Assembly: GCF_040358985.1 (NCBI RefSeq)
Contig: NZ_CP132932.1
Span: 4,154,001-4,218,000 of the forward strand
Source of the DNA: Tunturibacter empetritectus
Lineage (GTDB): Bacteria; Acidobacteriota; Terriglobia; Terriglobales; Acidobacteriaceae
Length of the DNA: 64,000 bases
Reading direction: 5' to 3'
Shown: in pieces, positions 44,373 through 53,554 of the stretch
Layout: every line of letters begins with the position of its first letter
Numbering within the stretch: the stretch's first letter is position 1
Position numbers and translations under genes: made by a program
Notes under the pieces: model-generated
Told to the model about the DNA's origin: nothing
Databases searched by the model: none
What the model saw: only the letters and a program-made list of their open reading frames with translations

Positions 44373-45709
44373 GCGACGACTTACAGGGTGCGATAGGTGG
44401 GAACGCGAACGGGCTGGGGACTTACATGACGCAGCTGGCGAATCGTCCGGCGTGGCGGTGGAGCGGGCGCGTGGTGGAGGCGAATGGACAGACGTTGGAG
44501 GCTGAGGGACCGCTGTGTTCGGTGGGGGAGTGCTGCGAGATTGTTGACAGCGAGGGGCAGAGACACAGGGCGGAGGTGATCGGATTTCGCGGGCGGCATG
44601 TGCTGGCGATGCCTTTGAAGGAGACGCAGGGAATTCGATATGGAGACGCGGTGCTTGCAATGGGGGTAACACCGCAGATTGCTGTGGGGACGGAGATGGA
44701 GGGAAGGATCGTCGATGCGCTGGGGGATCCCCTTGATGGCTTGCCGACGCTTAGGGCAGTTGAGATGTGGCCGCTTGATGGCACAGTGCCACACCCGATG
44801 GAGCGTGAACCTATTCGAGAGTCGCTGCAGACAGGGCTTCGGGTGCTGGATGGGATGCTGACGGTTGGGCGCGGGCAGAGGGTGGGAATCTTTGGTGGCT
44901 CGGGTGTGGGCAAGAGCACTTTGATCGGGATGATGACGCGGAATACGGCGGCTGATATTACGGTGGTTGGGCTGGTGGGAGAGCGCGGGCGCGAGGTGCG
45001 GGAGTTTATGGAGGACTCGCTGGGAGAGGAAGGACGCAAGCGATCGGTGGTAGTGGTTTCGACTTCGGATCAGAGCCCGCTACTGCGGATGCGGGCGGCG
45101 ATGGCGGCGACTGCGGTGGCGGAGTTCTACGCTGCGCAGGGGAAGCATGTTCTGCTGGTGCTGGATTCGTTGATGCGGTATGCGATGGCGGCGCGAGAGC
45201 TTGGGCTTGCGGCGGGGGAGCCACCGGCGAGCAAAGGGTATACGCCGTCGGTGTTTGCCAAGCTGGCGAAGCTGGTGGAGCGGGCGGGGAACTTTCGCAA
45301 GGGTAGCATCACGGCGTTCTACACAGTGCTGATGGAGGGCGACGATCAGCAGGATCCGGTGGTGGACGCGGTGCGATCGCTGCTCGATGGGCATGTGGTG
45401 CTGTCTCGGTCGATGGCGGCGAGTGGATGGTATCCACCGGTGAACGTGCTGGATTCGCTGAGCCGGTTGATGCCTGCGGTGACGATGCCGGAGCATCGGG
45501 CACAGGCTTCGACGGTGCGGAGACTGCTGGCGGCTTATGCGCGGTCGGAGGATCTGATTCGTATTGGAGCTTACAAGCCGGGGACAGATGAAGATCTGGA
45601 TCGGGCTATGCGGGCGATGCCTGTGCTGCGCGCGTTTCTTGAGCAGGGAAGCGACGAGCGCGTGACGATGCAGGAGAGTGTGGCACGACTGAATGCGATG
45701 GAGTTATAG
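44369..45709 (+). CDS. fliI: Flagellum-specific ATP synthase FliI
   Basis: A 446-residue ATPase of the flagellar type III export gate, homologous to F1-beta. Walker A is FGGSGVGKST (about 170-179) and Walker B is LLVLDSLMRYA. The signature VGLVGERGREVREF, the ATPase segment ASKGYTPSVFAKLAKLVERAG and the C-terminal helical domain are present. Coupled start at ATG 44369 overlapping the fliH stop. Confidence 0.97.
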   Translation: MSDDLQGAIGGNANGLGTYMTQLANRPAWRWSGRVVEANGQTLEAEGPLCSVGECCEIVDSEGQRHRAEVIGFRGRHVLAMPLKETQGIRYGDAVLAMGVTPQIAVGTEMEGRIVDALGDPLDGLPTLRAVEMWPLDGTVPHPMEREPIRESLQTGLRVLDGMLTVGRGQRVGIFGGSGVGKSTLIGMMTRNTAADITVVGLVGERGREVREFMEDSLGEEGRKRSVVVVSTSDQSPLLRMRAAMAATAVAEFYAAQGKHVLLVLDSLMRYAMAARELGLAAGEPPASKGYTPSVFAKLAKLVERAGNFRKGSITAFYTVLMEGDDQQDPVVDAVRSLLDGHVVLSRSMAASGWYPPVNVLDSLSRLMPAVTMPEHRAQASTVRRLLAAYARSEDLIRIGAYKPGTDEDLDRAMRAMPVLRAFLEQGSDERVTMQESVARLNAMEL

Positions 45710-45712
45710 AGA

Positions 45713-46195
45713 ATGTCGACACGGTTAGAGACGCTGCAGCGATTGATGAATCTGTATACCGCAGTCGAGCAGATGCACTCGACGGAGCTGCAAAGGTTGA
45801 CGACGGCGGTTCGCGAGGCGCAGCAGGCGATTGCCGTCGAGCAGAGTGCGGCGGAGGTAGCCCGTATCGATGGGCGTAAGGCATTAACGGAGGGCGATCG
45901 CGTGGTCTGGATGATGTCCGAGACGCAACAAGAGACCGCGGGGTGGAGGCGACAGAAGCTGGAAGAGGTTCGGATGGATCGCCAGGAATTGAGCGATGCG
46001 GCGAGAGAACAGTATGTTGCGAGCCGGTTGAAGAAGGAACAGATGAAACGTGTCTTCGAGGAGATGGAGGCACGGGTGCAGATGGAAGAGGGGAGAAGAA
46101 TGCAGTCCTCCTCCGATGATCTCTTTCTATCGCGACGGCGATGGACCGATGCGAAGGAGAAGACAGAAGAGCGGGAACAGATGAAGGCTTCCTAA
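45713..46195 (+). CDS. fliJ: Flagellar export protein FliJ
   Basis: A 160-residue protein that is almost wholly helical, with heptad-like coiled coil and many Glu, Arg and Gln residues (for example WRRQKLEEVRMDRQELSDAA). FliJ proteins have low sequence conservation; the call rests on size, coiled-coil character and position directly after fliI, three bases from its stop. It acts as a stalk-like partner of the FliI hexamer. Confidence 0.8.
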   Translation: MSTRLETLQRLMNLYTAVEQMHSTELQRLTTAVREAQQAIAVEQSAAEVARIDGRKALTEGDRVVWMMSETQQETAGWRRQKLEEVRMDRQELSDAAREQYVASRLKKEQMKRVFEEMEARVQMEEGRRMQSSSDDLFLSRRRWTDAKEKTEEREQMKAS

Positions 46196-46264
46196 TCGTT
46201 TCGTCGCATGTTTTGGAATGGTACTTGCTATTGCACTAGTCGCAGGAGATGGGCGAGGACCGAG

Positions 46265-48082
46265 ATGATGAGTACGGCGATTCTGATGGCAATGGGCGCA
46301 GAGCAGAGCGGGAAGCAGTTGGTAGCCCTCGACGTAGAAAATTTCGACCGGCCCACGTTCGCGCAGACTCTCGATGCTCGTGTGGGGACCTCTCCGGCGA
46401 TTTTGGAGAAGGACTTGGGGAGAAACTCCAAGGTTGCGACTCTGCCTGAGGCGGCGAATGGAAAGACCGAAGCGACTACGAAGAATCTTGTTGATGCGCC
46501 TGATCTGGCGGCTGGTGTCAAGGCGAAGATATTCGCTGGCCAGTTGACGCCAGCTCAGGTCGAGAGCAAAGAGATCAACCTCGCAAAGATTGCGCTATTG
46601 CAGCCTGCAATCGTGGCGGGAACAAAGATTCAGAAGAAGACGGAAGAGGCAGAGACGTGGGTTGCTGAACCGGTCGGGAACATAGAAGAGAACCAGACAG
46701 ACACTCCCGTGGTCGCTCAGGTTGCGCCGATCGCCAGCTTGCAGACGGAGACAGGGATACCACTGGAGCAGCAGGCGGAAGGAAATCAGATTCAGCTGCC
46801 TCGGTTCCAGACGCCAGTGAGTCAGAGAGAGGCTTTAGCAACGGGCAAGGCGCTGGAGGCCGCTCCCGAGAAGAAGACAACAACGAAGACGCAAGCGGGG
46901 TATGCTAGCCAGCCGGTTGTGACTGCGAAGAGCGGGACAGTCACAATGGCTGCGGTGGCTGATGAGACGAAGTCGACGCACGGAGTTGGTGTCCAGGTTG
47001 TTGTCCAGATGGCCAATCCGATCCCGGCACATACAGCTGCGACGCCTGCTTTGCCGGTTGAGGTCGCCGCGTCTGCTACGCCTGCTAAGTGTGTTGCGAT
47101 GGCTGCGTCTGGTATGCCTGCTGTGCCTATTGCTGCTTCGAATGTTGCACTCAATGTGGTGAGTGGCCAGAGCGGAGTTGGCTCTGGCGCTGCTTCTTTG
47201 TCTGGAGGTACATCGTCGGGCGTCGGGTTTGTGGCTGCCGAGGTTTCGGGCAGCAATAGGAATGCTGTGCATGGCGCGAAAACCTCTATTTCGGATCGTG
47301 AGACTACACAGGCAGCTCAAGGAGATTTGGCTGCCCCAGCAAAGCCTGACGCGAAGGAAGAGAGATCGCAGGTGGCGGCGAATGCAGGTAGTGACAGTGA
47401 TACGAAGACCCGCACGACTAGCGACACTCCTGTCGCGGTGGTCCATGCTGTCGCGTCAGGCGGCGAGGTTACGGCAGGATCTGCAGCGCCGGCTATCGCG
47501 GGATTGACGAAGCTATCCGGTGGTGAGACGGGCATCTCAACCGCCGGTTCGTCGAATGGGCTGAGAGAGCAGGATGGCTCGGACGGTGTGGTGCGGTCTA
47601 TGGAGCCCATGGAGCCGATGCCGCGAACTCTGTCGGCGACTCCAACGGCTCTCGAGGTTGGTATCCCGGATGGAACGCACGGGTGGTTGAAGGTTCGGGC
47701 GGAGATCTCCGATGGCGGCGTGGTGAACGCATCGGTGTCGGCGGCTTCGCTGGCGAGTCAGGAGATGCTGCATCGGGAGCTGCCTTCGCTGACGGCCTAT
47801 CTCCAGTCGGAGAAGGTTGCGGTGAACACGGTTGTCGTTCATCCGGCGGCGAGCGCGGGAGCGGAGTCTCGAAGCAACTCTGCTGGACCGGAGAGCGGAG
47901 GTAGCGGACAGGCACCACGGCAGAGCCATGAAGGAGGGCAACAACAGAGTTCGGTCAAGACAGCCGCGGAGGTTGCGGAAGGCGTCACGAGTTATAGAGG
48001 TTTGCACGGAGTTGATGAGGATGGGATGTCACCGCTGGCGAGTTATGGAAGCGGCGGAAGCTGGTTAAGCGTCAGGGCATAA
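46265..48082 (+). CDS. fliK: Flagellar hook-length control protein FliK
   Basis: About 605 residues. The long N-terminal and middle part is low complexity (Ala, Val, Thr, Ser), as in molecular-ruler proteins. The C-terminal domain (about 475-560) shows GTHGWLKVRAEISDGGVVNA and MLHRELPSLTAYLQSEKVAV, matching the FliK substrate-specificity switch domain. ATG 46265 or 46268 follows ggcgagg. It is longer than enteric FliK (about 400). Confidence 0.82.
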   Translation: MMSTAILMAMGAEQSGKQLVALDVENFDRPTFAQTLDARVGTSPAILEKDLGRNSKVATLPEAANGKTEATTKNLVDAPDLAAGVKAKIFAGQLTPAQVESKEINLAKIALLQPAIVAGTKIQKKTEEAETWVAEPVGNIEENQTDTPVVAQVAPIASLQTETGIPLEQQAEGNQIQLPRFQTPVSQREALATGKALEAAPEKKTTTKTQAGYASQPVVTAKSGTVTMAAVADETKSTHGVGVQVVVQMANPIPAHTAATPALPVEVAASATPAKCVAMAASGMPAVPIAASNVALNVVSGQSGVGSGAASLSGGTSSGVGFVAAEVSGSNRNAVHGAKTSISDRETTQAAQGDLAAPAKPDAKEERSQVAANAGSDSDTKTRTTSDTPVAVVHAVASGGEVTAGSAAPAIAGLTKLSGGETGISTAGSSNGLREQDGSDGVVRSMEPMEPMPRTLSATPTALEVGIPDGTHGWLKVRAEISDGGVVNASVSAASLASQEMLHRELPSLTAYLQSEKVAVNTVVVHPAASAGAESRSNSAGPESGGSGQAPRQSHEGGQQQSSVKTAAEVAEGVTSYRGLHGVDEDGMSPLASYGSGGSWLSVRA

Positions 48083-48128
48083 CCGAGGGGAATTCATTTC
48101 AACGGCATAAGACACGAGGAGGGGAACA

Positions 48129-48623
48129 ATGGATTGGTCAAACATAACTTCGATTGTAGGGGCAGGTGTAGGGTCCGGGAGTTCAGCGGCGGGAACGGTG
48201 GCTTCGGCACTGGCTCCGCGAAACGCAGCGGTAAAAGCGACACCAAAGGCAGACAGCAGCAGTCCGGCGAGCGGGAGCAACAGCAGTTCCGCGGCTAACT
48301 CGGATATTACGTCGCAGGACTTTCTCACTCTGCTGGTGAGCGAGCTGCAGAACCAGGATCCTACGCAGCCTACGGATCCGAACCAGTACATCACGCAGCT
48401 GGCACAGGTTAATAGCCTTGAACAGTTGATCTCGATTAACCAGGGAATCGGGACTCTTGATGGTGCAGTGTCTCCGAGTTCTAGTTCAGGCTCTTCAGGA
48501 TCCGGTTCAGGGTCTGGGGCGAGTTCGAATGCAGTGGCTGCGGTTGCGAGTGCGAACGTTGCAACGAGTTTGCAGTCGATTCGAGGACAGAACGCGATAT
48601 GGGGCGGCTCGGCTACAAGCTAA
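48129..48623 (+). CDS. flgD: Short hook-capping protein FlgD
   Basis: A 164-residue FlgD. The conserved capping segment ITSQDFLTLLVSELQNQDPT (60-79) and QYITQLAQVNSLEQL are clear. It stops soon after in a Ser/Gly-rich tail and lacks the C-terminal FlgD Ig-like and tudor domains of longer homologues (about 220-230 residues). It scaffolds hook assembly under the cap. Short forms are known; whether the missing domain matters is not visible. Confidence 0.88.
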   Translation: MDWSNITSIVGAGVGSGSSAAGTVASALAPRNAAVKATPKADSSSPASGSNSSSAANSDITSQDFLTLLVSELQNQDPTQPTDPNQYITQLAQVNSLEQLISINQGIGTLDGAVSPSSSSGSSGSGSGSGASSNAVAAVASANVATSLQSIRGQNAIWGGSATS

Positions 48624-48706
48624 GACAAACATTGGCAGTCCGTAGAGTTGCTTGAGAGCGGACCGCAATCAACAGAACGATCAATAGAAAGAACGAGGAG
48701 AAGACG

Positions 48707-49942
48707 ATGGGAAATTTTTCGATTGCACTGTCAGGATTGGAAGCCGATACGACGGCGCTGAACACGATTGGCAACAATCTGGCAAACCTTAACACAACCG
48801 CCTACAAAGGACAGACGACTTCGTTTGAAGATCTGTTCCACCAGCAGCTTGGGGAGTCAGGTGCGGGCGATCCGATCCAGGTTGGATCAGGAACGAAGGT
48901 TGGTTCGACGTCGACTGATTTTAGTGAAGGAACACTTTTGCCAGATGCGAATGGAAACACGAGCGATATGGCTCTGGATGGAAATGGCTTTTTCATTGTG
49001 GAGCAGAACGGTCAACAGTCTCTGACCAGAGCCGGTAACTTTACGGTTGGCAATAGCGGCAGTCTGACTACGCAGGACGGTCAATTTGTGCTGGGCTATC
49101 CGGCCGTAAACGGAGTGGTGAACACGAACACCAATCCACAGCCGATCACACTTCCAGTAGGCGCAACCGAGGGAGCACAGGCAACGCAGAATTTTTCGGT
49201 GACAGCAAATCTGAATTCAGGAGCGACTGTCGGCACAACCTTTTCAACTCCGCTGGAGGTATTCGATTCCCTTGGACAGAGCCATCAGGCGACGATCACC
49301 TATGATAAGACCGCGACCAATTCATGGAGTTACTCGATTGCGCTACCCGCCGGTGATGCGACCGGAACTCCAGTGAACAATACGGGGACATTGACCTTCG
49401 ATTCCAGCGGAAATCTGACGTCACCGACCAACACAGTGAGTGGGATCAGCTTCCCAGGAATGGCAGATGGGGCAGCGAATCTTACCTTCAACTGGAACCT
49501 GAATGGAAGTGGGTCAAGCCCGTTGGTCACGCAGCTGGCTTCGGCGAGCAGCAATGGCAATACCCCGCAGGACGGCTTCGCGAGTGGAAACTATACGGGA
49601 TTCACTGTTGATCCCAGCGGGGTGATCCAAGCCAAGTTTAGCAACGGCAACTCGGAGACAATCGGCCAGGTGGCGGTGGCGAACGTTGCCAACGTGCAGG
49701 GATTAGTATCGGTCGGGGGGAATAACTTCCAGACGACTGGGGCTTCGGGGCAGGCGGTTGCAGGAGTGGCCGGAACTGGTGGGCGCGGCGTGGTCGATGA
49801 CAGTACGCTCGAGCAGTCCAATGTCAACATCTCAACAGAGTTCTCTAATCTGATTGTCGCGCAAAGGGCGTTTGAGGCCAACTCGAAGACGGTGACGACC
49901 TTCGATACGATCTCGCAGGATGTGATTGCAATGGTTCGGTAA
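48707..49942 (+). CDS. flgE: Flagellar hook protein FlgE
   Basis: A 411-residue hook subunit. The N-terminal LSGLEADTTALNTIGNNLAN is followed by TTAYKGQTTSFEDLF, the middle domains carry GNGFFIVEQNGQQSLTRAGN, and the C-terminus has SNVNISTEFSNLIVAQRAFE and SKTVTTFDTISQDV. These are standard for the FlgE/FlgG family; its place after flgD favours FlgE. The following gap (49943-50142, 200 bp) holds nothing I recognise. Confidence 0.93.
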   Translation: MGNFSIALSGLEADTTALNTIGNNLANLNTTAYKGQTTSFEDLFHQQLGESGAGDPIQVGSGTKVGSTSTDFSEGTLLPDANGNTSDMALDGNGFFIVEQNGQQSLTRAGNFTVGNSGSLTTQDGQFVLGYPAVNGVVNTNTNPQPITLPVGATEGAQATQNFSVTANLNSGATVGTTFSTPLEVFDSLGQSHQATITYDKTATNSWSYSIALPAGDATGTPVNNTGTLTFDSSGNLTSPTNTVSGISFPGMADGAANLTFNWNLNGSGSSPLVTQLASASSNGNTPQDGFASGNYTGFTVDPSGVIQAKFSNGNSETIGQVAVANVANVQGLVSVGGNNFQTTGASGQAVAGVAGTGGRGVVDDSTLEQSNVNISTEFSNLIVAQRAFEANSKTVTTFDTISQDVIAMVR

Positions 49943-50142
49943 CATCTCCTGAATCTGGATGAGGCGGCTTAGCGGGTGCGGGACCTAGAAGATCGGTCCT
50001 ACCGGCTGGCCGCCCTTAGCTGCTCTTTGTTGTATTTGTATGGGTCGGCGGCGCTGGGATGAGCCTCATGGGGCGATCCTGAAGATTCGCTAATGTTCGC
50101 GAACGCTTGACTGGCCACTTGTTTGCATTCTCTCAAGGCATC

Positions 50143-50730
50143 ATGGCTACTTCACCTACAGTACTTGCCGGCGCCTCTTCTGCGGCTCCTCCGGATTCCT
50201 CTCCCGCTTCGGTAGCGGCTCCGGTGGAAGCCAAGTTTCCGCTCATTCCCTTATTGATCGCTGTGGTGGTGGGAGTTCTCGTCGCTACGTTGGCTGTCAG
50301 CGGGGTTGGGTACTACCTGGCGCGGACTGGGCGACTCTCGGGGCGAGAGGGTGCGGCTCTTAAGACTGAAGTTGCTGCTCCGATTGCGACTCATTCGATG
50401 GTGCTGGAGCCGCTGCTGGTGAACCTGGCGGATGCGAGTGGGAGTTCCTACCTGCGGGTGGCGATGACTCTGCGAGTGGCTGACGCCACGGAGGGCAAAG
50501 AGGCCAAGCCCACGGAAGAGAAGCCCAAAGAAGGCAAGGAGAACAGTGGCGACGTAGCCGCGGTGCGCGACACGATGCTGACGGTGTTGGGGAGACAGAC
50601 GGCGGATCGGTTGTTGGCTGTCGATGGAAAGGAACAGCTAAAGGCCGAGTTGAAAGCTGCGTTGGCAGAACACAACGCTGATTTGAAGGTGATGGATGTA
50701 TTCTTCACCGATTTTCTGGTTCAGCGCTAA
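50143..50730 (+). CDS. fliL: Flagellar basal-body-associated protein FliL
   Basis: A 195-residue single-pass membrane protein with a transmembrane segment (about 29-52: LIPLLIAVVVGVLVATLAVS) and a periplasmic FliL domain (EPLLVNLADASGSSYLRVAM, LKAELKAALAEHNADLKVMD, VFFTDFLVQ). It stabilises stator units. ATG 50143 has aagg five bases before it; a TTG at 50107 would add 12 residues. An unusual Lys/Glu-rich insert (GKEAKPTEEKPKEG) lies mid-domain. Confidence 0.88.
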   Translation: MATSPTVLAGASSAAPPDSSPASVAAPVEAKFPLIPLLIAVVVGVLVATLAVSGVGYYLARTGRLSGREGAALKTEVAAPIATHSMVLEPLLVNLADASGSSYLRVAMTLRVADATEGKEAKPTEEKPKEGKENSGDVAAVRDTMLTVLGRQTADRLLAVDGKEQLKAELKAALAEHNADLKVMDVFFTDFLVQR

Positions 50731-50771
50731 GCAAGATTGGGACCGTTGCAGAGAAGAGAGAGGGGGAGACG

Positions 50772-51110
50772 ATGACGGGGACGGAGCTTGCGGTACTTGG
50801 TGCAGAGGGGGTGGGGATGACGGGTCTGGGTCTGGTAAAGACGACGCCGGCCGCACCGTGGATGGCACGGATTGAGACACATCCCTCATGGGAGACGCTG
50901 TCGCAGCTGCGGATCGCGATGCGGGTTGGAGTGGCTTTGAACCGATTCAGGGTGCGGGACCTGCTGACATTGAAGGTGGGGCAGGTCCTTGAAAGCGTCT
51001 CGCCTGAGACCGAAGACGTGCCGCTGATGGTTGGTCAGGTGCAACTGGGTTGGAGCGAGTTCGAGGTCGTCGATCAGCGTATGGGACTTCGATTGACTCG
51101 GCTTGGATAA
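50772..51110 (+). CDS. Divergent FliN/SpoA-domain protein
   Basis: A 112-residue protein with a C-terminal SpoA-like domain (VGVALNRFRVRDLLTLKVGQ, LMVGQVQLGWSEFEVVDQRM). It resembles FliN but is more divergent than the second copy at 58939. It sits between fliL and fliO, the usual fliN position. It may be a second C-ring component or a specialised export-related SpoA protein. Confidence 0.75.
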   Translation: MTGTELAVLGAEGVGMTGLGLVKTTPAAPWMARIETHPSWETLSQLRIAMRVGVALNRFRVRDLLTLKVGQVLESVSPETEDVPLMVGQVQLGWSEFEVVDQRMGLRLTRLG

Positions 51111-51197
51111 GGCCGTGAGGGAAGAGTAACGGACATCGAGTGCAAGCGATCATGCGGATTTTTAGCACAGAACAAAGTATTAGAACGGGGAGTTGAG

Positions 51198-51506
51198 ATG
51201 CGGCTTTGGCAGGGTGTGAGACCGGGAAGTTTGGAGGGAGCGTCGGTACCCGAGGTGGCTGGGCTTGCGGGATGGTTGCTGGCGCTAGTGCATGGGTGGC
51301 GTGGACAAGGAGAGTGTAAGCAGAAGCAGCTTCAGCTGGTGGAGACGTTGTCGCTTGGCGGAAAGCGGCAGCTGATGCTGGTGAGGTGTGCGGGGGAGAG
51401 CTTTCTGGTTGGAGGCAGCTTCGATAGCGTGGAGATGATCGTGCGGTTGAGGGCTGAGACATCGCCAGACCATACGACGGACAGGATGGAGGAGCGATGC
51501 GTGTAG
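51198..51506 (+). CDS. fliO: Flagellar protein FliO
   Basis: A 102-residue FliO-like protein. A short hydrophobic stretch (AGLAGWLLALVHGW) precedes the conserved LQLVETLSLGGKRQLMLVRC, AGESFLVGGSFDSVEM. FliO helps assemble the FliP ring of the export gate. ATG 51198 follows ggggagttgag, and the gene overlaps fliP by 10 bp. Confidence 0.82.
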   Translation: MRLWQGVRPGSLEGASVPEVAGLAGWLLALVHGWRGQGECKQKQLQLVETLSLGGKRQLMLVRCAGESFLVGGSFDSVEMIVRLRAETSPDHTTDRMEERCV

Positions 51507-52423
51507 TGAGCCGATTTCGTTGGCTGGGGTTGGCTCTGGCCGGGTTGGCGATGGCTTTGCCTGCAGTTCATGCTCGCGCAGAGAGCTCGATGATAGTGGC
51601 TGCTGTTATGGCGCCGGAGTCATTCTGGGTCAAGAAGCCCGCAGGAGGCTCGACTGCGGGGCATGACCAGTCTGCTTCAAAGAGTGGCAGAACTGGTGTG
51701 AAGGCGCACGGGCTGGGTTCGAGTGCGAATGTGGGTGTAGCTTCGGGGGCGAAGAAGAACGATTCGATTACGTCGGAGCTTGCGGGAGGCAAGAGCGTTC
51801 CGTGGTCGATCGTGGTTGGGCTGACGTTGTTGACGCTGCTGCCAGCACTGCTTTTGTCGATGACACCGATGGTGCGGCTGCTGGTGGTGTTTCACTTTTT
51901 GCGGCAGGCGCTGGGGACACAGACAGCGCCTTCTAACCAGATCCTAATGGGGCTGGCGCTGATGATGACGTGGTTCCTTATGCAGCCAGTTTTGCTGGAG
52001 GTAGAGCAGAGTGCGGTTGCTCCTTACAGTGCGGGGACTATTACGGGCGAGCAGGCACTGGATCTCGGCGTCGCTCCGGTGAAGCGTTACATGCTCCGTT
52101 ATGCGCGGGAGAAAGATCTTGCGGTGTTTGCCTCTGCAGGGATGGCTGTGCGGCCGAACAAGAGAGAGGACCTGCCGATTCAGGTGGTGATTCCGGCTTA
52201 CATCTTGAGCGAGTTGAAGGCTGGATTTCAGATTGGCGCGATCTTGTTTTTACCGTTCCTGCTGGTGGACTTGGTGGTGGCGAGCATTACGACCTCAATC
52301 GGCATGATGCAGTTGCCGCCGGTTGTGATCTCGACGCCGTTGAAGATTCTGCTCTTCGTGATGATCGACGGTTGGAGTCTGCTGGCAGATCAGCTGATTA
52401 AGAGTTTTAGGGTGGCGCGTTAG
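51497..52423 (+). CDS. fliP: Flagellar biosynthesis protein FliP
   Basis: A 308-residue export-gate subunit. It has a cleavable signal (about 1-30), an Ala/Ser-rich spacer, and the FliP core (LLTLLPALLLSMTPMVRLLV, FHFLRQALGTQTAPSNQILM, VVIPAYILSELKAGFQIGA, TPLKILLFVMIDGWSLLADQ). FliP forms the pore with FliQ and FliR. Confidence 0.96.
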   Translation: MRVVSRFRWLGLALAGLAMALPAVHARAESSMIVAAVMAPESFWVKKPAGGSTAGHDQSASKSGRTGVKAHGLGSSANVGVASGAKKNDSITSELAGGKSVPWSIVVGLTLLTLLPALLLSMTPMVRLLVVFHFLRQALGTQTAPSNQILMGLALMMTWFLMQPVLLEVEQSAVAPYSAGTITGEQALDLGVAPVKRYMLRYAREKDLAVFASAGMAVRPNKREDLPIQVVIPAYILSELKAGFQIGAILFLPFLLVDLVVASITTSIGMMQLPPVVISTPLKILLFVMIDGWSLLADQLIKSFRVAR

Positions 52424-52440
52424 TAGCGATTGGAGCAGTG

Positions 52441-52710
52441 ATGGGGCCGGACCAGACAGTTGAGATTATGCGGCGGGTGTTGATTGAGGCGATGCTTCTG
52501 AGCACGCCGTTGCTGGTGACGGCGGCTCTGGTGAGCCTTGCGGTGAGTTTGCTTCAGACGCTCACCAGCGTGCAGGAGCAGACGCTGACCGCAGTTCCGA
52601 GATTGGTGGTGGTCTTTGTCATCACCGTAGCGGTGCTGCCGTGGATGGTGCATCGGCTGGTGGGCTTCACGGTGCGTTTGTTCACCGACTTTCACAGGTA
52701 CCTGGGATAG
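52441..52710 (+). CDS. fliQ: Flagellar biosynthesis protein FliQ
   Basis: An 89-residue export-gate subunit with two transmembrane helices. The conserved QTVEIMRRVLIEAMLLSTPL opens it, with SLLQTLTSVQEQTLTAVPR as the family signature. ATG 52441 lies directly after a possible GTG at 52438. The short spacing to fliP (17 bp) and fliR (8 bp) suits one transcript. Confidence 0.95.
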   Translation: MGPDQTVEIMRRVLIEAMLLSTPLLVTAALVSLAVSLLQTLTSVQEQTLTAVPRLVVVFVITVAVLPWMVHRLVGFTVRLFTDFHRYLG

Positions 52711-52718
52711 AGGCCGCT

Positions 52719-53501
52719 ATGAAACGTGAAGTAAGTGGGTTGATGGCGGATTGGCCGCAGTACCTGTCGGCGGCGGTTCTGGTGATGGTGCGGTTGAGCG
52801 GGCTGATGGTCTTCGCTCCCGTGTTCTCCTCTTCGGCGATTGCGCCTCGGATCAAGGCTGGGTTTGTGTTTGCGATGACGATTCTGCTGGCGCCCGCGGT
52901 GGCGACGGTTCCGGGCGCACGTGCCGTGCTTGATGGAAGGGCGCTGCTGGGTGAGTTGAGCGTGGGTCTGCTGTTTGGACTTTCGCTGATGTTGTTGAAC
53001 GAGGCGTTGACCTTTGCGGGAACGCTGCTGGGGTTGCAGTTCAGCTTCTCGCTGGTGAATCTGCTGGACCCGAACTCGATGATTGAGACCGCGGTATTGG
53101 GGCAGATGCTGAGCTGGCTCGGGGTGCTTGTGATCATCGGCTCGGGTCTTGACCGGAGCCTGCTGGCCGCAGTGGTGAGGAGCTTTTCTGCGGTTCCTGT
53201 GGGACAGGCCGTAATGCAGGCAAAGACCGGAGTGGCACTGGCCATGATGGCGAGTGGAATCTTTCTGGCTGGGGTGCAGTTGGCTGCTCCTGTGATGGCT
53301 GCTGCGTTGGCAGTGGAGGTAACTATTGCACTGGTGGCACGGCTGTCGCCGCAGTTGCCTTCGATTGTGATCAGTGTCCCGATCAAGACGATGGTGTCGT
53401 ATGTGGTCTTGATCGCGAGCCTTGCGGTATGGCCCGGATGGATTGAGCGGCACTTCACGGCGCTGCTGGATGCGGCGGCAAAGATGCTGGTGCGGGCATG
53501 A
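52719..53501 (+). CDS. fliR: Flagellar biosynthesis protein FliR
   Basis: A 260-residue membrane protein with about six helices. FSSSAIAPRIKAGFVFAMTI and the segment LNEALTFAGTLLGLQFSFSL, DPNSMIETAVLGQMLSWLGV match FliR. ATG 52719 starts right after a spacer of 8 bp; the open frame to 52641 runs inside fliQ. It completes the PQR gate complex. Confidence 0.94.
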   Translation: MKREVSGLMADWPQYLSAAVLVMVRLSGLMVFAPVFSSSAIAPRIKAGFVFAMTILLAPAVATVPGARAVLDGRALLGELSVGLLFGLSLMLLNEALTFAGTLLGLQFSFSLVNLLDPNSMIETAVLGQMLSWLGVLVIIGSGLDRSLLAAVVRSFSAVPVGQAVMQAKTGVALAMMASGIFLAGVQLAAPVMAAALAVEVTIALVARLSPQLPSIVISVPIKTMVSYVVLIASLAVWPGWIERHFTALLDAAAKMLVRA

Positions 53502-53554
53502 GCGTCATGATGGCGTTTGAGAAACAATGGCGTGCTGCATGAGAGGGAACCTTC

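Noticed and set aside
48633-48660. Possible sigma-54 promoter (ttggca ... ttgctt) before flgE
   Set aside because: GG and GC are 14 bases apart; sigma-54 needs 10.
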